Notes under the pieces: model-generated
The model's input: only the letters and a program-made list of their open reading frames with translations
What the model was told of the DNA's origin: nothing
Databases searched by the model: none
Shown: in pieces, positions 7,772 through 17,987 of the stretch
How the letters are laid out: each line of letters begins with the position of its first letter
How positions within the stretch are numbered: position 1 is the first letter of the stretch
Assembly: GCA_963695405.1 (NCBI GenBank)
Contig: CAVOGJ010000006.1
Location: forward strand, 1-64,000
DNA: 64,000 nucleotides
Direction: 5' to 3'
DNA from: CAVOGJ01 sp963695405
Lineage (GTDB): Bacteria > Planctomycetota > Planctomycetia > Pirellulales > Pirellulaceae
Program-made: the position numbers and the translations under genes

Positions 7772-9345
7772 AAGCCGTGTCGTGGTGTTATACGCACGGG
7801 ATCCGCGACGAGGACAGCGGATCGTTTATTGTGATCATCGCGCCAACCAGCAAGGCATCCAGGCAGGCATGTCGCTGGCCGAGGTGGCTGCCATGCAGAG
7901 AACCAGGACAGGAACCACTTCCCGTTGCACACCCCTGTATCTGGCGGAACACGATCCACGGGCCGACCTGCGGGCGCTCACCGCATTGGCGCTGGCCTGC
8001 GAGCGGTTCAGTCCGTCGTTTGGGCTGGAAGCATCCCCCACACCTGCGAGCCTGTTGCTCGATGTGACGCAATCGGCCGCCCGCTGTGGGGGCGAACCGT
8101 CTTTGGTGGGGGCGGTGCATGAGTGGCTGGAAAAACAGGGATATGTCGCCTCGGTGGCTGTGAGTGACCATTTGGGATCTGCCTGGGCGGTGGCGCATTT
8201 TGGTGGTTCCGTCCCGGAATATGCCTTCCGCGTTGCCTCGCGGGGACCGGCTGACGTTTTAACAGCCGCTTCGCCGGCCACGGTGGTTGCTGACATGCCA
8301 GCTCAGCTTGATCGTTCCACCGGGGCAGACGCTGACGGCTCTCCAGCCCCTGCCGATCGAATCGCTGCGGGTGCCCGAGGCGACGATCGAGCGGCTGCAT
8401 CAATTGGGCATTCGCTCCGTCGGGCAACTGCTGCAACTGCCTCGCGCGGGTTTGCAGGCACGCTTCGGCGACGAGCTCTTACCACGGATCGATCAGGCGC
8501 TGGGAGTCTTGTCCGAGACCTTTACGGCTTGTCATGTTCCCTTACCGCTGGAGGCTTCGTTTTCGTTTGAGCATCCGACGGTCGATCGCGGGGTGCTGCG
8601 AGTCTGCTTGCGAACTTTGCTCGAGGAAGTCTGTGCTCGCCTGAAAGAGCAAGGCCGGGGAGCCCTCGGGATCGAGTGCGGTTTGCATCTGACCGATTGC
8701 ACCTGTGCCACGATTTCGCTCGGCTTGTATCGGCCTTCGGCGGATCAGGCACATTTGGAAGAATTGCTCGCGCTACAGTTCGAGCAGCGAACGATCACGA
8801 ATGCGGTGCAACGAGTCGACTTGAGTGTCTCGATTTCAGCAGCCATTGGTTTTTGCCAAGCCGACTTGCTGGATGACGCGACCCATGCGGCTCCCGGCGA
8901 ACTGGCGCGCTTTGTCGACCGAGTCAGCAGTCGGTTGGGCCAGGATACGGTGCTGGGAGCGCGCTTGCTGGCGGAACCGCAAGCCGAATATGCCTTTCGT
9001 TACATTCCACTGACCGGCAGCGAATCGACCACTCCCAGCAGTTCCGTCCAGGCGCGCAAACGCCACCAGCAATCGTTCGGCTTGCGCCCCTTGCGTGTCA
9101 TCGTACCGGAACAGTTACATGCCATCGTCGCCCATCGAAAGGGGCCACCGACCAGCTTTGGTTTTGCCGGACGTACCTATCGCATCCATCGCTATTGGGG
9201 TCCCGAGCGTATCGAGACCGGCTGGTGGCGGGGCGGTGTCATCCGCCGGGATTATTACCAGGTCGAGGATCACGATGGAAATCGTTTCTGGCTGTTTCGT
9301 GATCTGCAACGGGGTACTTGGTTTGTGCAAGGCGCCTTTGATTGA
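7659..9345 (+). CDS. imuB: ImuB, Y-family polymerase-like protein, frame broken by a +1 indel
   Basis: ImuB is a Y-family relative that links DnaE2 to the beta clamp. The first part, from ATG 7659, has the family opening RLLCIWLPHWPVQRL and runs in frame to about 8290. The second part, in the +1 frame, holds VPPGQTLTALQPLPIESLRV, the helix-hairpin-helix block QLGIRSVGQLLQLPRAGLQARFG, and the C-terminal RIHRYWGPERIETGWW ... FWLFRDLQRGTWFVQGAFD that ends ImuB proteins. A stop at 8260 closes the second frame on its left, so the break lies between 8262 and about 8310. One extra base restores a protein of about 560 residues. Real inactivation or sequencing error cannot be told apart here. Confidence 0.85.
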
Positions 9346-9354
9346 TCGCTGGCC

Positions 9355-12300
9355 ATGATGTACGCGGAATTGCAGTGCAAAACGAATTTCTCTTTCCTCA
9401 TGGGTGCTTCGCACGCCGATGAATTGGTGGCGCGAGCCGTTGCGCTTGGCTATCGCGCGCTGGCTATCACCGATGTCGATTCGCTCAGTGGCATCGTCCG
9501 CGCCTGGACGGCGGCTAGAGACACTGACTTGCCGTTGATCTACGGTGCCGAGGTTCGACCGTTCGACGCGCCGCCCATCGTGCTGTGGGTGCCGCGGCTC
9601 GACGCGTATAAAAAGCTGTCACGGTTGCTGACCGTGGGGCGCCGCCGTGCCGAGAAAGGGAACTGCCGACTGAGTCTTGACGATATCGCCCAATACAGCG
9701 AGGGGCTGCTGGCCGGGTTGGTTCCCCAGCCGCCCACGAACTGCCAGGACGGTGCCGCCGAGCCACGGCAGGCCGTGCATCACGATACGCTAAAGCGTTA
9801 CCTGGGAACGTTTCGAGACATCTTCGGAGATCGCGGCTATCTGCTCGCCAGCCTCCATCGTCAAGCCGAGGATGGCTCGGTGCTGACGTGGCTCCAGCGG
9901 CTGGCGGCAGATTGCCAAGTGCCCCTGGTGGCGAGCGGCGATGTGCATTACCACGTCCCGGAACGCATGTTGTTGTATGACGTGCTGGTCGCCATCCGAA
10001 ATGGCACGACGGTGGCGGCCGCCGGGGATCATCGCTTTTCCAATGCCGAGCGGCATCTCCGCCGGCCCACCACCATCGCGCGGCTGTTCGCGGCAGCTCC
10101 CGAGGCCGTAGCGCGGACCGTCGAGATTGCCGATCGCTGCCAGTTCCGACTGGAAGAACTCTGCTATCAGTATCCGCGCGAGCTGGCGCCCGCCGGCATG
10201 ACTCCTTTTGAGCATCTTCGCCAGTTGACCTGGGAAGGAGCCGCCCACCGCTATCCCGCAGGGATCGCCGACAAGGTGCGAGACCTGCTGCAGTATGAAC
10301 TCGATCTGATCCGGGAACTTCATTACGAAGCTTACTTTCTCACGGTCTGGGATCTGGTGCGATTCGCTCGCAGCCGGGACATCCTTTGTCAGGGACGGGG
10401 CTCGGCCGCCAATTCGGCCGTCTGCTATTGCCTGGGCGTCACCTCGGTCGACCCGGCGCGGATGGATGTCCTGTTCGAACGATTCGTCAGTCGCGAGCGT
10501 AACGAGGCTCCGGACATCGATATCGATTTCGAACATGAGCGGAGGGAGGAGGTTCTCCAGTATCTCTATGACAAGTACGGGCGGGAACGAGCCGGGATGA
10601 CGGCGGTCGTGAACACGTACCGCGTGCGGTCTGCTATCCGGGATGCCGGCAAGGCATTGGGCTTGTCACTCGACCGCGTCGACGCGTTGGCCAAGCAAGT
10701 GGAAGGGTACGTGCATGAGGAAAAGCTGCCCGAACGCTGCGCCCAGGTAGGTATCGATCCGGAATCGAGCCATGGCCAACGGCTGATCAGCGTCGTCAAC
10801 GAGCTGATTGGCTTTCCTCGGCATCTTTCGCAACATGTGGGCGGGATGGTGATGACGGAGGGACCTCTGTGCGAATTGGTGCCGATCGAGAACGCGGCCA
10901 TGGAGGGGCGTACCGTAATCGGTTGGGATAAGAACGATCTCGACGACCTGGGGATTCTAAAGGTCGATTGTCTGGGACTGGGAATGCTCTCCGCGATTCG
11001 GCGGTGTTTCGCGCTGGTCAAGCAGCATACCGGTCGCGAACTAACACTGGCCAATATTCCGGCGGAGGATCCGACCGTCTATGACATGATCTGTGAGGCT
11101 GACACCATCGGGTTGTTTCAGATTGAGAGCCGCGCTCAAATGAGCATGCTTCCCCGACTGCGGCCCCGTTGCTATTACGATCTGGTCATTGAGGTGGCCA
11201 TCGTGCGTCCCGGGCCGATCCAGGGCCAGATGGTCCATCCGTATCTTCGCCGCCGCGCGGGGGACGAACCGGTTGAATATGCGACGCCGGAAATTCGTCA
11301 GGTGTTGGAAAAGACACTGGGCGTGCCGATCTTTCAGGAGCAAGCGATGCGGCTGGCCGTGGTGGCCGCCGGGTTCACGCCGGGCGAGGCGGATCAGCTG
11401 CGGCGTGCCATGGGGAAATGGCGAAAGACGGGTGTGATGGAAAAATTCCGCGAGCAGCTCATCAACGGCATGCGGGAACGGGGGCTACCCGCATCGTTCG
11501 CTCAACAGGTGTTTCAGCAGATCCGCGGTTTCGGCGAATATGGTTTCCCCGAATCGCACGCCGCCAGTTTCGCACTGCTCGTCTACGTCTCGGCTTATCT
11601 GAAACGCTATTATCCGGCGGCCTATGCGGCGGCCATTATCAACAGTCAACCCATGGGGTTCTATGCGCCGGCACAGTTGATCCGGGATGCCCGTGACCAT
11701 CAGGTGGAGATTCGCTCGATTGATGTCAACGCCAGCGAATGGGATTGTACGCTGGAGCCGAGGGAATCGGCGTCCGAAACAGACTTGGCACTGAGGCTGG
11801 GGATGCGTTTGATTGTGGGTCTTTCGGCGCAGAGTGCCGCCGCGATCTGCGAGGCGCGAGGGCCGCGGCCGTTCACGTCGCAAGAGGATGTGGCCCGGCG
11901 GGCACGCCTGGGCCGCAACGTGATCACGCAGCTGGCTCAGGCCGACGCCTTTGGCTCCTTGGGACGTGATCGACGGCAGGCCCTCTGGGAAGCGCTGTCA
12001 CAGGAAACGCAGCCTCGTGACATGCCCTTGTTCAACACGCTGCCCGCGGACGACGAGCCACCCGTGCAGCTACCCGAGTTGGGAGAATTAGAGCAAGTGT
12101 TTGCCGACTATGACGCGACGGGATTGTCACTGCGCGAGCATCCGCTCTCTTTTTTCCGTGCGCCTTTGCGGGCTCGACATGCCGTCACCGCCGCACAGTT
12201 GGCCGAACTTCCTAACGACCGCTCGGTTTGTGTGGCCGGTATTGTGTTGTTGCGACAACGCCCTTCCACTGCCAAGGGAATTACCTTTGTGACGCTCGAG

Positions 12301-12513
12301 GACGAGACGGGCACGATCAATCTCGTCCTGCATCAGAAAACCTGGGAACGTTATTACACGACCGTCCGCCGCAGTCCGGCTTGGGTAGCCTATGGGCGGG
12401 TCGAGTCGAAGTATTCGGTCATTCATGTTGTGGTGCACCGAGTGGTTGACTTCGGCAAGTTCGTCGAGGCCCCGACCGCGGCACTGTCACACAAATCGCG
12501 AGACTTCCGCTGA
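9355..12513 (+). CDS. dnaE2: Error-prone DNA polymerase III alpha subunit DnaE2
   Basis: DnaE2 is the error-prone C-family polymerase that partners ImuA/ImuB. The 1052-residue protein starts with the PHP domain (AELQCKTNFSFLMGASHADELV, and GDVHYH near residue 200). The polymerase core follows: LCQGRGSAANSAVCYCLG at about 345, the catalytic PDIDIDFEHERR near 386, and VAIVRPGPIQGQMVHPYLRR. After the helix-hairpin-helix region comes a C-terminal OB fold (VAGIVLLRQRPSTAKGITFV). Length about 1050 is the DnaE2 class, shorter than replicative DnaE1. It begins 9 bp after imuB; ATG 9355 and 9358 are both possible starts. The frame is intact. Confidence 0.95.
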   Translation: MMYAELQCKTNFSFLMGASHADELVARAVALGYRALAITDVDSLSGIVRAWTAARDTDLPLIYGAEVRPFDAPPIVLWVPRLDAYKKLSRLLTVGRRRAEKGNCRLSLDDIAQYSEGLLAGLVPQPPTNCQDGAAEPRQAVHHDTLKRYLGTFRDIFGDRGYLLASLHRQAEDGSVLTWLQRLAADCQVPLVASGDVHYHVPERMLLYDVLVAIRNGTTVAAAGDHRFSNAERHLRRPTTIARLFAAAPEAVARTVEIADRCQFRLEELCYQYPRELAPAGMTPFEHLRQLTWEGAAHRYPAGIADKVRDLLQYELDLIRELHYEAYFLTVWDLVRFARSRDILCQGRGSAANSAVCYCLGVTSVDPARMDVLFERFVSRERNEAPDIDIDFEHERREEVLQYLYDKYGRERAGMTAVVNTYRVRSAIRDAGKALGLSLDRVDALAKQVEGYVHEEKLPERCAQVGIDPESSHGQRLISVVNELIGFPRHLSQHVGGMVMTEGPLCELVPIENAAMEGRTVIGWDKNDLDDLGILKVDCLGLGMLSAIRRCFALVKQHTGRELTLANIPAEDPTVYDMICEADTIGLFQIESRAQMSMLPRLRPRCYYDLVIEVAIVRPGPIQGQMVHPYLRRRAGDEPVEYATPEIRQVLEKTLGVPIFQEQAMRLAVVAAGFTPGEADQLRRAMGKWRKTGVMEKFREQLINGMRERGLPASFAQQVFQQIRGFGEYGFPESHAASFALLVYVSAYLKRYYPAAYAAAIINSQPMGFYAPAQLIRDARDHQVEIRSIDVNASEWDCTLEPRESASETDLALRLGMRLIVGLSAQSAAAICEARGPRPFTSQEDVARRARLGRNVITQLAQADAFGSLGRDRRQALWEALSQETQPRDMPLFNTLPADDEPPVQLPELGELEQVFADYDATGLSLREHPLSFFRAPLRARHAVTAAQLAELPNDRSVCVAGIVLLRQRPSTAKGITFVTLEDETGTINLVLHQKTWERYYTTVRRSPAWVAYGRVESKYSVIHVVVHRVVDFGKFVEAPTAALSHKSRDFR

Positions 12514-12600
12514 GCAGGCCAATGATCTCTCAGCCGCCTGACGTCACGCCATGAATGCGGCCCGCTCCCGTGGTGACGAAAAGCTTGCACCAGGCCGCCG

Positions 12601-14430
12601 TCAATAGGAACGCGCTTCGAGTTCCTCCCAGCGGGCATAGGCCGCGGTCAATTCCGATTCGAGCGTCGACAATTTCTGCTGGGCTGCCGCAATCTGATCT
12701 CCCGCTTGCTGATAGAAATCGCTTTGTGCCATCTTTTCATGCAGCGTGGCGATCTCTTCCTCGAGCCGTTCGATCGTCGCGGGCAGCCCTGCCAGCTCTT
12801 TCTTGTCATGGAACGACAAGCGGCCAGTTGGGGGGCGACTCGGTTGGCCACGCGTAGCTGTCTTGGATGCGGCAGGTTTCGTCGACGGCTGCGTCGTTGC
12901 GACTTTGCTGGCGGCCGCGGCCTGGTTCGCCGCTTCGTACTGCCGCAACCAATCGTCATAACCGCCGGCATATTCCTTCAGGCCACCCGCTTCGAAGACG
13001 ATGGTGCTGGTCACGACATTATTGAGGAACTCACGATCGTGGCTGACGACAATCACCGTTCCATCGAAATCGGCAACTCGTTCTTCAAGCAGTTCGAGTG
13101 TCTCGCTGTCGAGGTCATTGGTCGGTTCGTCGAGCACGATCACATTGGCCGGCTTGGCGAATAATCGCGCGAGCAGCAAGCGATTCCGCTCGCCGCCACT
13201 GAGGAAGCGAACGGGGGTGCGGGCGCGATCTGGCGTAAAGAGAAAATTCTGCAGGTAACCGATCACATGCTGCTTCACGCCCGCGATCGACACCGTATCG
13301 TAACCGTCGGCCACATTGTCCTGCACTGTCTGCGCCTCGTCCAACTGCTCCCGCAGTTGATCAAAGTAGGCGATCTGCAGGTTGCTGCCCAGTCGAATGG
13401 TGCCTTCCTGCGGACTTAAGCGACCAAGCAACAGCTTGAGCAGTGTCGTCTTGCCAACTCCATTCGGCCCGACGATTCCCACCTTGTCGCCGCGCGTCAA
13501 CATGGTGGAGAAACCATCGATGCATTTGTGATCCCCATAGCCGAACGAGACGTTCTCGACGACTGCTACGAGGCTGCCACTCCTTTCGGCTTGTTGGATC
13601 TTCAGCCGCACTTGGCCAGGGTCCGTTCGCCGCTGGCTGTGCTCGCGGCGCATTTCCTTCAGTGCTTTGACTCGCCCTTCGTTGCGCGTGCGTCGCGCTC
13701 GGATGCCTTGTCGGATCCACCGTTCCTCCTCGGCCAGTCGCTTGTCAAAGAGGGCGTCCTGCTTTTCTTGGGCCTCGAGAGCTGCCTCCTTGCGGCGGAG
13801 GAAGGTATCGTAATCGCAGGACCAATCAAACAATTGTCCACGATCGATCTCCAGGATTCGCGTCGCCAGTCTGCGAAGAAACATCCGGTCGTGGGTCACG
13901 AACAACAGGCTGCCGGGCCATTTGAGCAGAAAATCTTCGAGCCAACGGATGGCATCGATGTCCAGATGATTCGTGGGTTCGTCGAGTAGCAACAGTTGCG
14001 GGCGGGGCACGAGAGATCGCGCCAGTAAAACGCGTCGCTTCATGCCGGATGAAAGCGGGCCAAAGTCGGTCGACTCGTCGAGCTCCATGCGGGAAAGGAT
14101 TTGGGCGATCCACTGGTCCCGCTCCCATTCGGGCTGATCGGCTAGTTCCGGCACTTCGAGTCCCGCGGCAACAATGTCTCGTACCGACCCCTGGAGGTCT
14201 TGGGGAACGTCCTGTGGCAAAAGCGTCACGATGGTCCGCGGCGCGAACTGGACCTCCCCGTGGTCGGGCGACAATTGTCGCTGCAGGATCCGCATGAAGG
14301 TCGTCTTCCCGGCGCCGTTGCGACCAAGCAACCCGATACGTTCGCCGGGATCGATCAAGCACGAGACGTCCTCCAGAAGTGGGGGACCACGAAAGCCGAT
14401 GGTGAGATCGCGGATGGTGACGATGGGCAT
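12601..14430 (-). CDS. uup: ABC-F ATPase, Uup type
   Basis: The 609-residue protein has two ABC cassettes and no membrane segment. Walker A motifs are GRNGAGKTT (36-44) and GPNGVGKTT (about 318). The signatures are LSSGMKRRVLLARSL and LSGGERNRLLLARLF, with LLLDEPTNHLD and IVLDEPTNDLD as Walker B. The linker (about 220-290) is charged and helical, as in the ABC-F ribosome-associated family. The C-terminal 65 residues form a coiled coil (LPATIERLEEEIATLHEKMA), the Uup DNA/ribosome-binding extension. The start MPIVTIRDLTIGF aligns with family starts. It is in series with the rep-like helicase gene, whose end lies 27 bp upstream of this start. Confidence 0.9.
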   Translation of the reverse strand: MPIVTIRDLTIGFRGPPLLEDVSCLIDPGERIGLLGRNGAGKTTFMRILQRQLSPDHGEVQFAPRTIVTLLPQDVPQDLQGSVRDIVAAGLEVPELADQPEWERDQWIAQILSRMELDESTDFGPLSSGMKRRVLLARSLVPRPQLLLLDEPTNHLDIDAIRWLEDFLLKWPGSLLFVTHDRMFLRRLATRILEIDRGQLFDWSCDYDTFLRRKEAALEAQEKQDALFDKRLAEEERWIRQGIRARRTRNEGRVKALKEMRREHSQRRTDPGQVRLKIQQAERSGSLVAVVENVSFGYGDHKCIDGFSTMLTRGDKVGIVGPNGVGKTTLLKLLLGRLSPQEGTIRLGSNLQIAYFDQLREQLDEAQTVQDNVADGYDTVSIAGVKQHVIGYLQNFLFTPDRARTPVRFLSGGERNRLLLARLFAKPANVIVLDEPTNDLDSETLELLEERVADFDGTVIVVSHDREFLNNVVTSTIVFEAGGLKEYAGGYDDWLRQYEAANQAAAASKVATTQPSTKPAASKTATRGQPSRPPTGRLSFHDKKELAGLPATIERLEEEIATLHEKMAQSDFYQQAGDQIAAAQQKLSTLESELTAAYARWEELEARSY

Positions 14431-14457
14431 GAAACGCTCTTCGTAAGTCAGGCGTGC

Positions 14458-16566
14458 TTAACGCTTCCCGCGTGGGTTGCGAGGAGGCTTTTTGGCCTTT
14501 GTCTTGCCCGTCAATGTGGTGGGTCGCTTCCTCGCTGCCGCCTCACGTGAGCCGGCGGCGTCAACGCGTCGTGGGCGGCTCGGGTTGTCGGCTTGACCGA
14601 TGATTTCAAAGAGAAATCGGCTCGGATCGGTTGGACGCGGTTTTCCCCATTTGCGGCGAGTTAGTGCCAGTGAGAGAGTCAGCCGATCCTCGGCTCGCGT
14701 CAGTCCAACGTAGCACAGCCGACGTTCCTCTTCGACAGCTGCCAGATCGTCTGCATTGATGCTGCGATGGTGAGGCAGCAGCCCTTCTTCCAGACCCACG
14801 AGGTAAACATTGGGGAATTCGAGTCCCTTGGCTGCATGCAGCGTCATCAGCACCACGGCGTTTCGTTTCAGTTGGGTGTCTTTGTCATCTTTTTGATCGA
14901 GTCCACTGACCGCAAGGTCGTTGAGAAAATCGTTCAGCGACGCCTGGCGATCCTTTGGCGCCTGCTTTTGTTTTTTCCGTTCAAAGGCGGCCAGCTCGTT
15001 GGCGACCTCCTCGATGGCCGACCAGCGAGCTTCACGATCCTCGGGACTGCGGTACAGACGGGCGATCTCGCCACGGTAATTGACATGTTCGAGAAGATCT
15101 TGAAAGACCTGCAGGGCCGATTCGGACTTCAACCGAGCCCGAAAGCCATTGGTCATGCGTACAAATTGTGCGATCGCCGCTTGACCGCTGTCACCGGCGG
15201 CTGGTCGATCCGCCAATTGCCGCAAACAGTCCCACAGCGGTCGACGGGAAGCGACCGCCGATTGGATGAGACCTTCGATTGTTTTCGCGCCGATGCCGCG
15301 GGGCGGCGTATTAATGATCCTCAACAGCGAGGGTTCTTCGCGCGGATCGGAGAGCAGGCGGAGGTAGGCCAATACGTCGCGAACCTCTCGCCGATCAAAA
15401 AACGACATCCCGCCGATGAGTACATAGGGTTGTTGGCAGCGGCGTAATTCCGATTCAAAGGGACGGGTCTGTTCATTGGTGCGAAACAAGATCGCCGATT
15501 GACCCGGCTCGAAAAGTTTGGCGGAGATTTGGCGGCGAATATCGGCAACGATCTGTTGCGCTTCGTCCACTTCATCCTTACACTGGAGGATGCGTGGCTT
15601 CTCGCCGTTGGGACGGGCAGACCTCAACAACTTGTCGTGCCGCGTCTTATTGAATTGAATCAGGCGATTGGCGAGTTGAATAATGGCAGCGGTCGAGCGA
15701 TAGTTGTCCTCCAACCGTACCACTTTGGCCTCCGGCCAGTCCTTCGCAAATCGGAGAATGTGCGCCACCTCGGCTCCGCGCCAGCCATAGATCGATTGAT
15801 CGTCATCGCCGACGACGCAAAGATTTCGATGTCCGGCCGCCAAGGCCCTCACGATGCGGTACTGACACCCATTCGTGTCCTGATACTCGTCGACCATGAC
15901 GTGATCAAAACGCGCGGCCTCGTCGCGTCGCACATCGGCAAATCTGGTGAATAACTCCTCGGTACAGAGGAGAAGGTCGTCGAAATCGACCGCCGCCTGG
16001 TTCTTCAGTGCGCGTTGGTAGCGACGATAGGCCATGGCCGCCAGATGTTGCTTGTCGTTTTCGGCAATCGACGCCGCCTCTGGGGGGCGAATCCCACGAT
16101 TCTTCCAATCACCGATCTGAAACACGAGTTCTGATGGCTTCAGCGCCGCCGCCGATACGCTCACCTCGCGAAGAATCTTCCGTGCTAGACTGTCTTGCTG
16201 GCCAGCGGCGAAGATTGTGAACCGCGGAGGATAGCCCAGACGTTCAATGTGACGGCGGAGCACACGTACGCAAAGTGAGTGAAATGTGGAAATTTCGGGG
16301 ACCACCTGGCGACGCTTGCCGATCAGGTTCGCGACCCGTTGTTGCATCTCGTTGGCCGCCTTATTGGTAAAGGTGACTGCCAAGATTCGATCGGCGTTGG
16401 TTCCCTGGCGGATTAACCGCGCGATGCGGAACGTGACCACTCGCGTTTTTCCAGTGCCCGCTCCCGCCAGGACGAGTAAGGGACCGGAACGGGCCCGCAC
16501 CGCTTCTTGCTGCGGCGGATTCAGCTGGCTCAGCAGGTCGTCCTGACGCATGCGAGGGAGTTCCAT
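14458..16566 (-). CDS. UvrD/Rep-family DNA helicase (Rep/PcrA type)
   Basis: A superfamily 1A 3'-5' helicase for repair or replication restart. From ATG 16566 the protein is 702 residues: Q-motif LNPPQQEAV (15-23), Walker A AGAGTGKT (34-41), ILAVTFTNKAANEM (Ia), VMVDEYQDTN (II), VVGDDDQSIYGWRGAE (III), and VMTLHAAKGLEFPNVY (V) with CYVGLTRAEDRL (VI). The C-terminus is basic (TKAKKPPRNPRGKR), as in PcrA/UvrD tails. The frame stays open upstream to 16686, but MELPRMRQDD at 16566 or MRQDD at 16551 starts where family members start. It is upstream of uup on the same strand. Confidence 0.92.
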   Translation of the reverse strand: MELPRMRQDDLLSQLNPPQQEAVRARSGPLLVLAGAGTGKTRVVTFRIARLIRQGTNADRILAVTFTNKAANEMQQRVANLIGKRRQVVPEISTFHSLCVRVLRRHIERLGYPPRFTIFAAGQQDSLARKILREVSVSAAALKPSELVFQIGDWKNRGIRPPEAASIAENDKQHLAAMAYRRYQRALKNQAAVDFDDLLLCTEELFTRFADVRRDEAARFDHVMVDEYQDTNGCQYRIVRALAAGHRNLCVVGDDDQSIYGWRGAEVAHILRFAKDWPEAKVVRLEDNYRSTAAIIQLANRLIQFNKTRHDKLLRSARPNGEKPRILQCKDEVDEAQQIVADIRRQISAKLFEPGQSAILFRTNEQTRPFESELRRCQQPYVLIGGMSFFDRREVRDVLAYLRLLSDPREEPSLLRIINTPPRGIGAKTIEGLIQSAVASRRPLWDCLRQLADRPAAGDSGQAAIAQFVRMTNGFRARLKSESALQVFQDLLEHVNYRGEIARLYRSPEDREARWSAIEEVANELAAFERKKQKQAPKDRQASLNDFLNDLAVSGLDQKDDKDTQLKRNAVVLMTLHAAKGLEFPNVYLVGLEEGLLPHHRSINADDLAAVEEERRLCYVGLTRAEDRLTLSLALTRRKWGKPRPTDPSRFLFEIIGQADNPSRPRRVDAAGSREAAARKRPTTLTGKTKAKKPPRNPRGKR

Positions 16567-16776
16567 GGGGAATGGCAGCGAGCCGAAGTGGCTGCAGCGT
16601 CGCCGCATTGAGAGGAGCACGATCGTACTTCTTGGGCCGTGCGGCGCGAAGGGCCACGACGTCACCGACCTTGACGGTTTCGCCAAGCGCCTCTTATACT
16701 TTCGGGCTTCGAATGGCTGATTCTATTGCAGCGGGCCATCGGCCCGGTCGAGCACGTTCCTTTTTCTGAGACGGCG

Positions 16777-17615
16777 ATGAAGAGCGAAAACGAAAATGAG
16801 CTAATAAAAGTCCTGATGTCCGACAAGGTTCGCCCCTATGTCACGGGAACGATCGCCGTTTTACTCTTGGCGCAGCGCTCTGGATCGCGCTGACCGGCAT
16901 GCGGGGGAACAAACAACGACAAATGCAGGAGGGCTGGCAGGCCTACCTCGACGCCGCGTCGCAACGGGATATGGAAGGTCTCCGGGGTGTCGCCGCGCTC
17001 TATCCACGCAGCGAGGCCGGAGCTTGGGGTTTTCAGTCGGCCGGGGACCTGGCGCTGGCGACAGGATCGCGGAGTATGTTCTTTGACCGCGGCGAGGCGA
17101 TCGAATTGCTGAAGCAGGCCCGCGACGATTACGAATCGGCAAGCAATATGGCGACCTCGGATTTCTTGAAGCAGCGATCACTCTTGGGACTGGCTCAGAC
17201 GCAAGAAGCCTTGAATGAATTCGATACCGCGTTCGAGACCTACGAAAAATTGATCAAGACGTGGCCCGAGTCTTCGCTGGCGGAAACGTCAAGGGAGCGG
17301 TTGGCCTTCTTGAACAATCCGTCGACGAAGGAGTTTTACGACTGGTTCATGGCGCAACAGCCGATTGTCCCGCAACCCAACCCCTTGGGCGGCTCGAATG
17401 TGCGTCCCCCCTCACCTTATGCGGATTTGCCGACCGATCCGGACTTGCAGTTGCCGAATATGTCCGATTTGGAGAATGAGCGCGCCGCAGCTTTGCAAGC
17501 CCCAGAAACAAGCAGCTCGTCAGAAGCCGCTGATCCAGCGGCCGAAATCACTGACGAGTCGTCGATTCTGGATGTTCTCGACGACGATCCTTCGGCGGAA
17601 GATGCTCCGAAGTAG
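16777..17615 (+). CDS. Membrane-anchored TPR-like protein, frame broken by an indel
   Basis: From ATG 16777 the first frame reads MKSENENELIKVLMSDKVRPY followed by a hydrophobic stretch that stops at 16903. In another frame the hydrophobic helix continues (AALWIALTGMRGNKQ) into a soluble helical domain to 17615. Joining them needs one missing base at about 16870-16874 and gives one N-terminal membrane anchor plus TPR-like helices (QRSLLGLAQTQEALNEFDTAFETYEKLIKTWPES, about residues 130-165). The C-terminal third is Pro/Ala/Asp-rich and probably disordered. The layout resembles YfgM-like or tetratricopeptide scaffold proteins of the cell envelope. No specific function can be assigned. Confidence 0.7.
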
Positions 17616-17987
17616 CCTGTCAGCTCTCTTATCCTGCACTGGGTAACGCCCGTCGCTTGACGACCAGGGTTCGCAAAAGCTCGATTTTTAAGCGGCAACC
17701 GCGACACGAAGCTTCGGCCAACGAAAAACAACCAACGGATGGAAGGAAGGACCAACCGCTTCTTACGCCACGAGCGCAAGAAGGCTCGTGCTAATCGTGG
17801 AGGCCACCATGTCAAGCTCCGAATCCGTAAATTATGAGGTAAAGCCACTGCCTGCCGTTGGAATTCCGCTCAATCGAGTAGTTGGGGGGATCATAGTCTA
17901 ACTCCGCCAAAAACCTTATATTTTCGCCTGAGGTAGTCAGGCGTTTGGCTCCCAGGGGCAGTATGAGAAGGGTGACGGAAGGCAAGG
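17616..17987. other. Intergenic stretch upstream of the permease gene
   Basis: This 372-bp gap separates two plus-strand genes. No coding pattern or repeat was recognised; a permease promoter is expected near its end. Confidence 0.4.
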
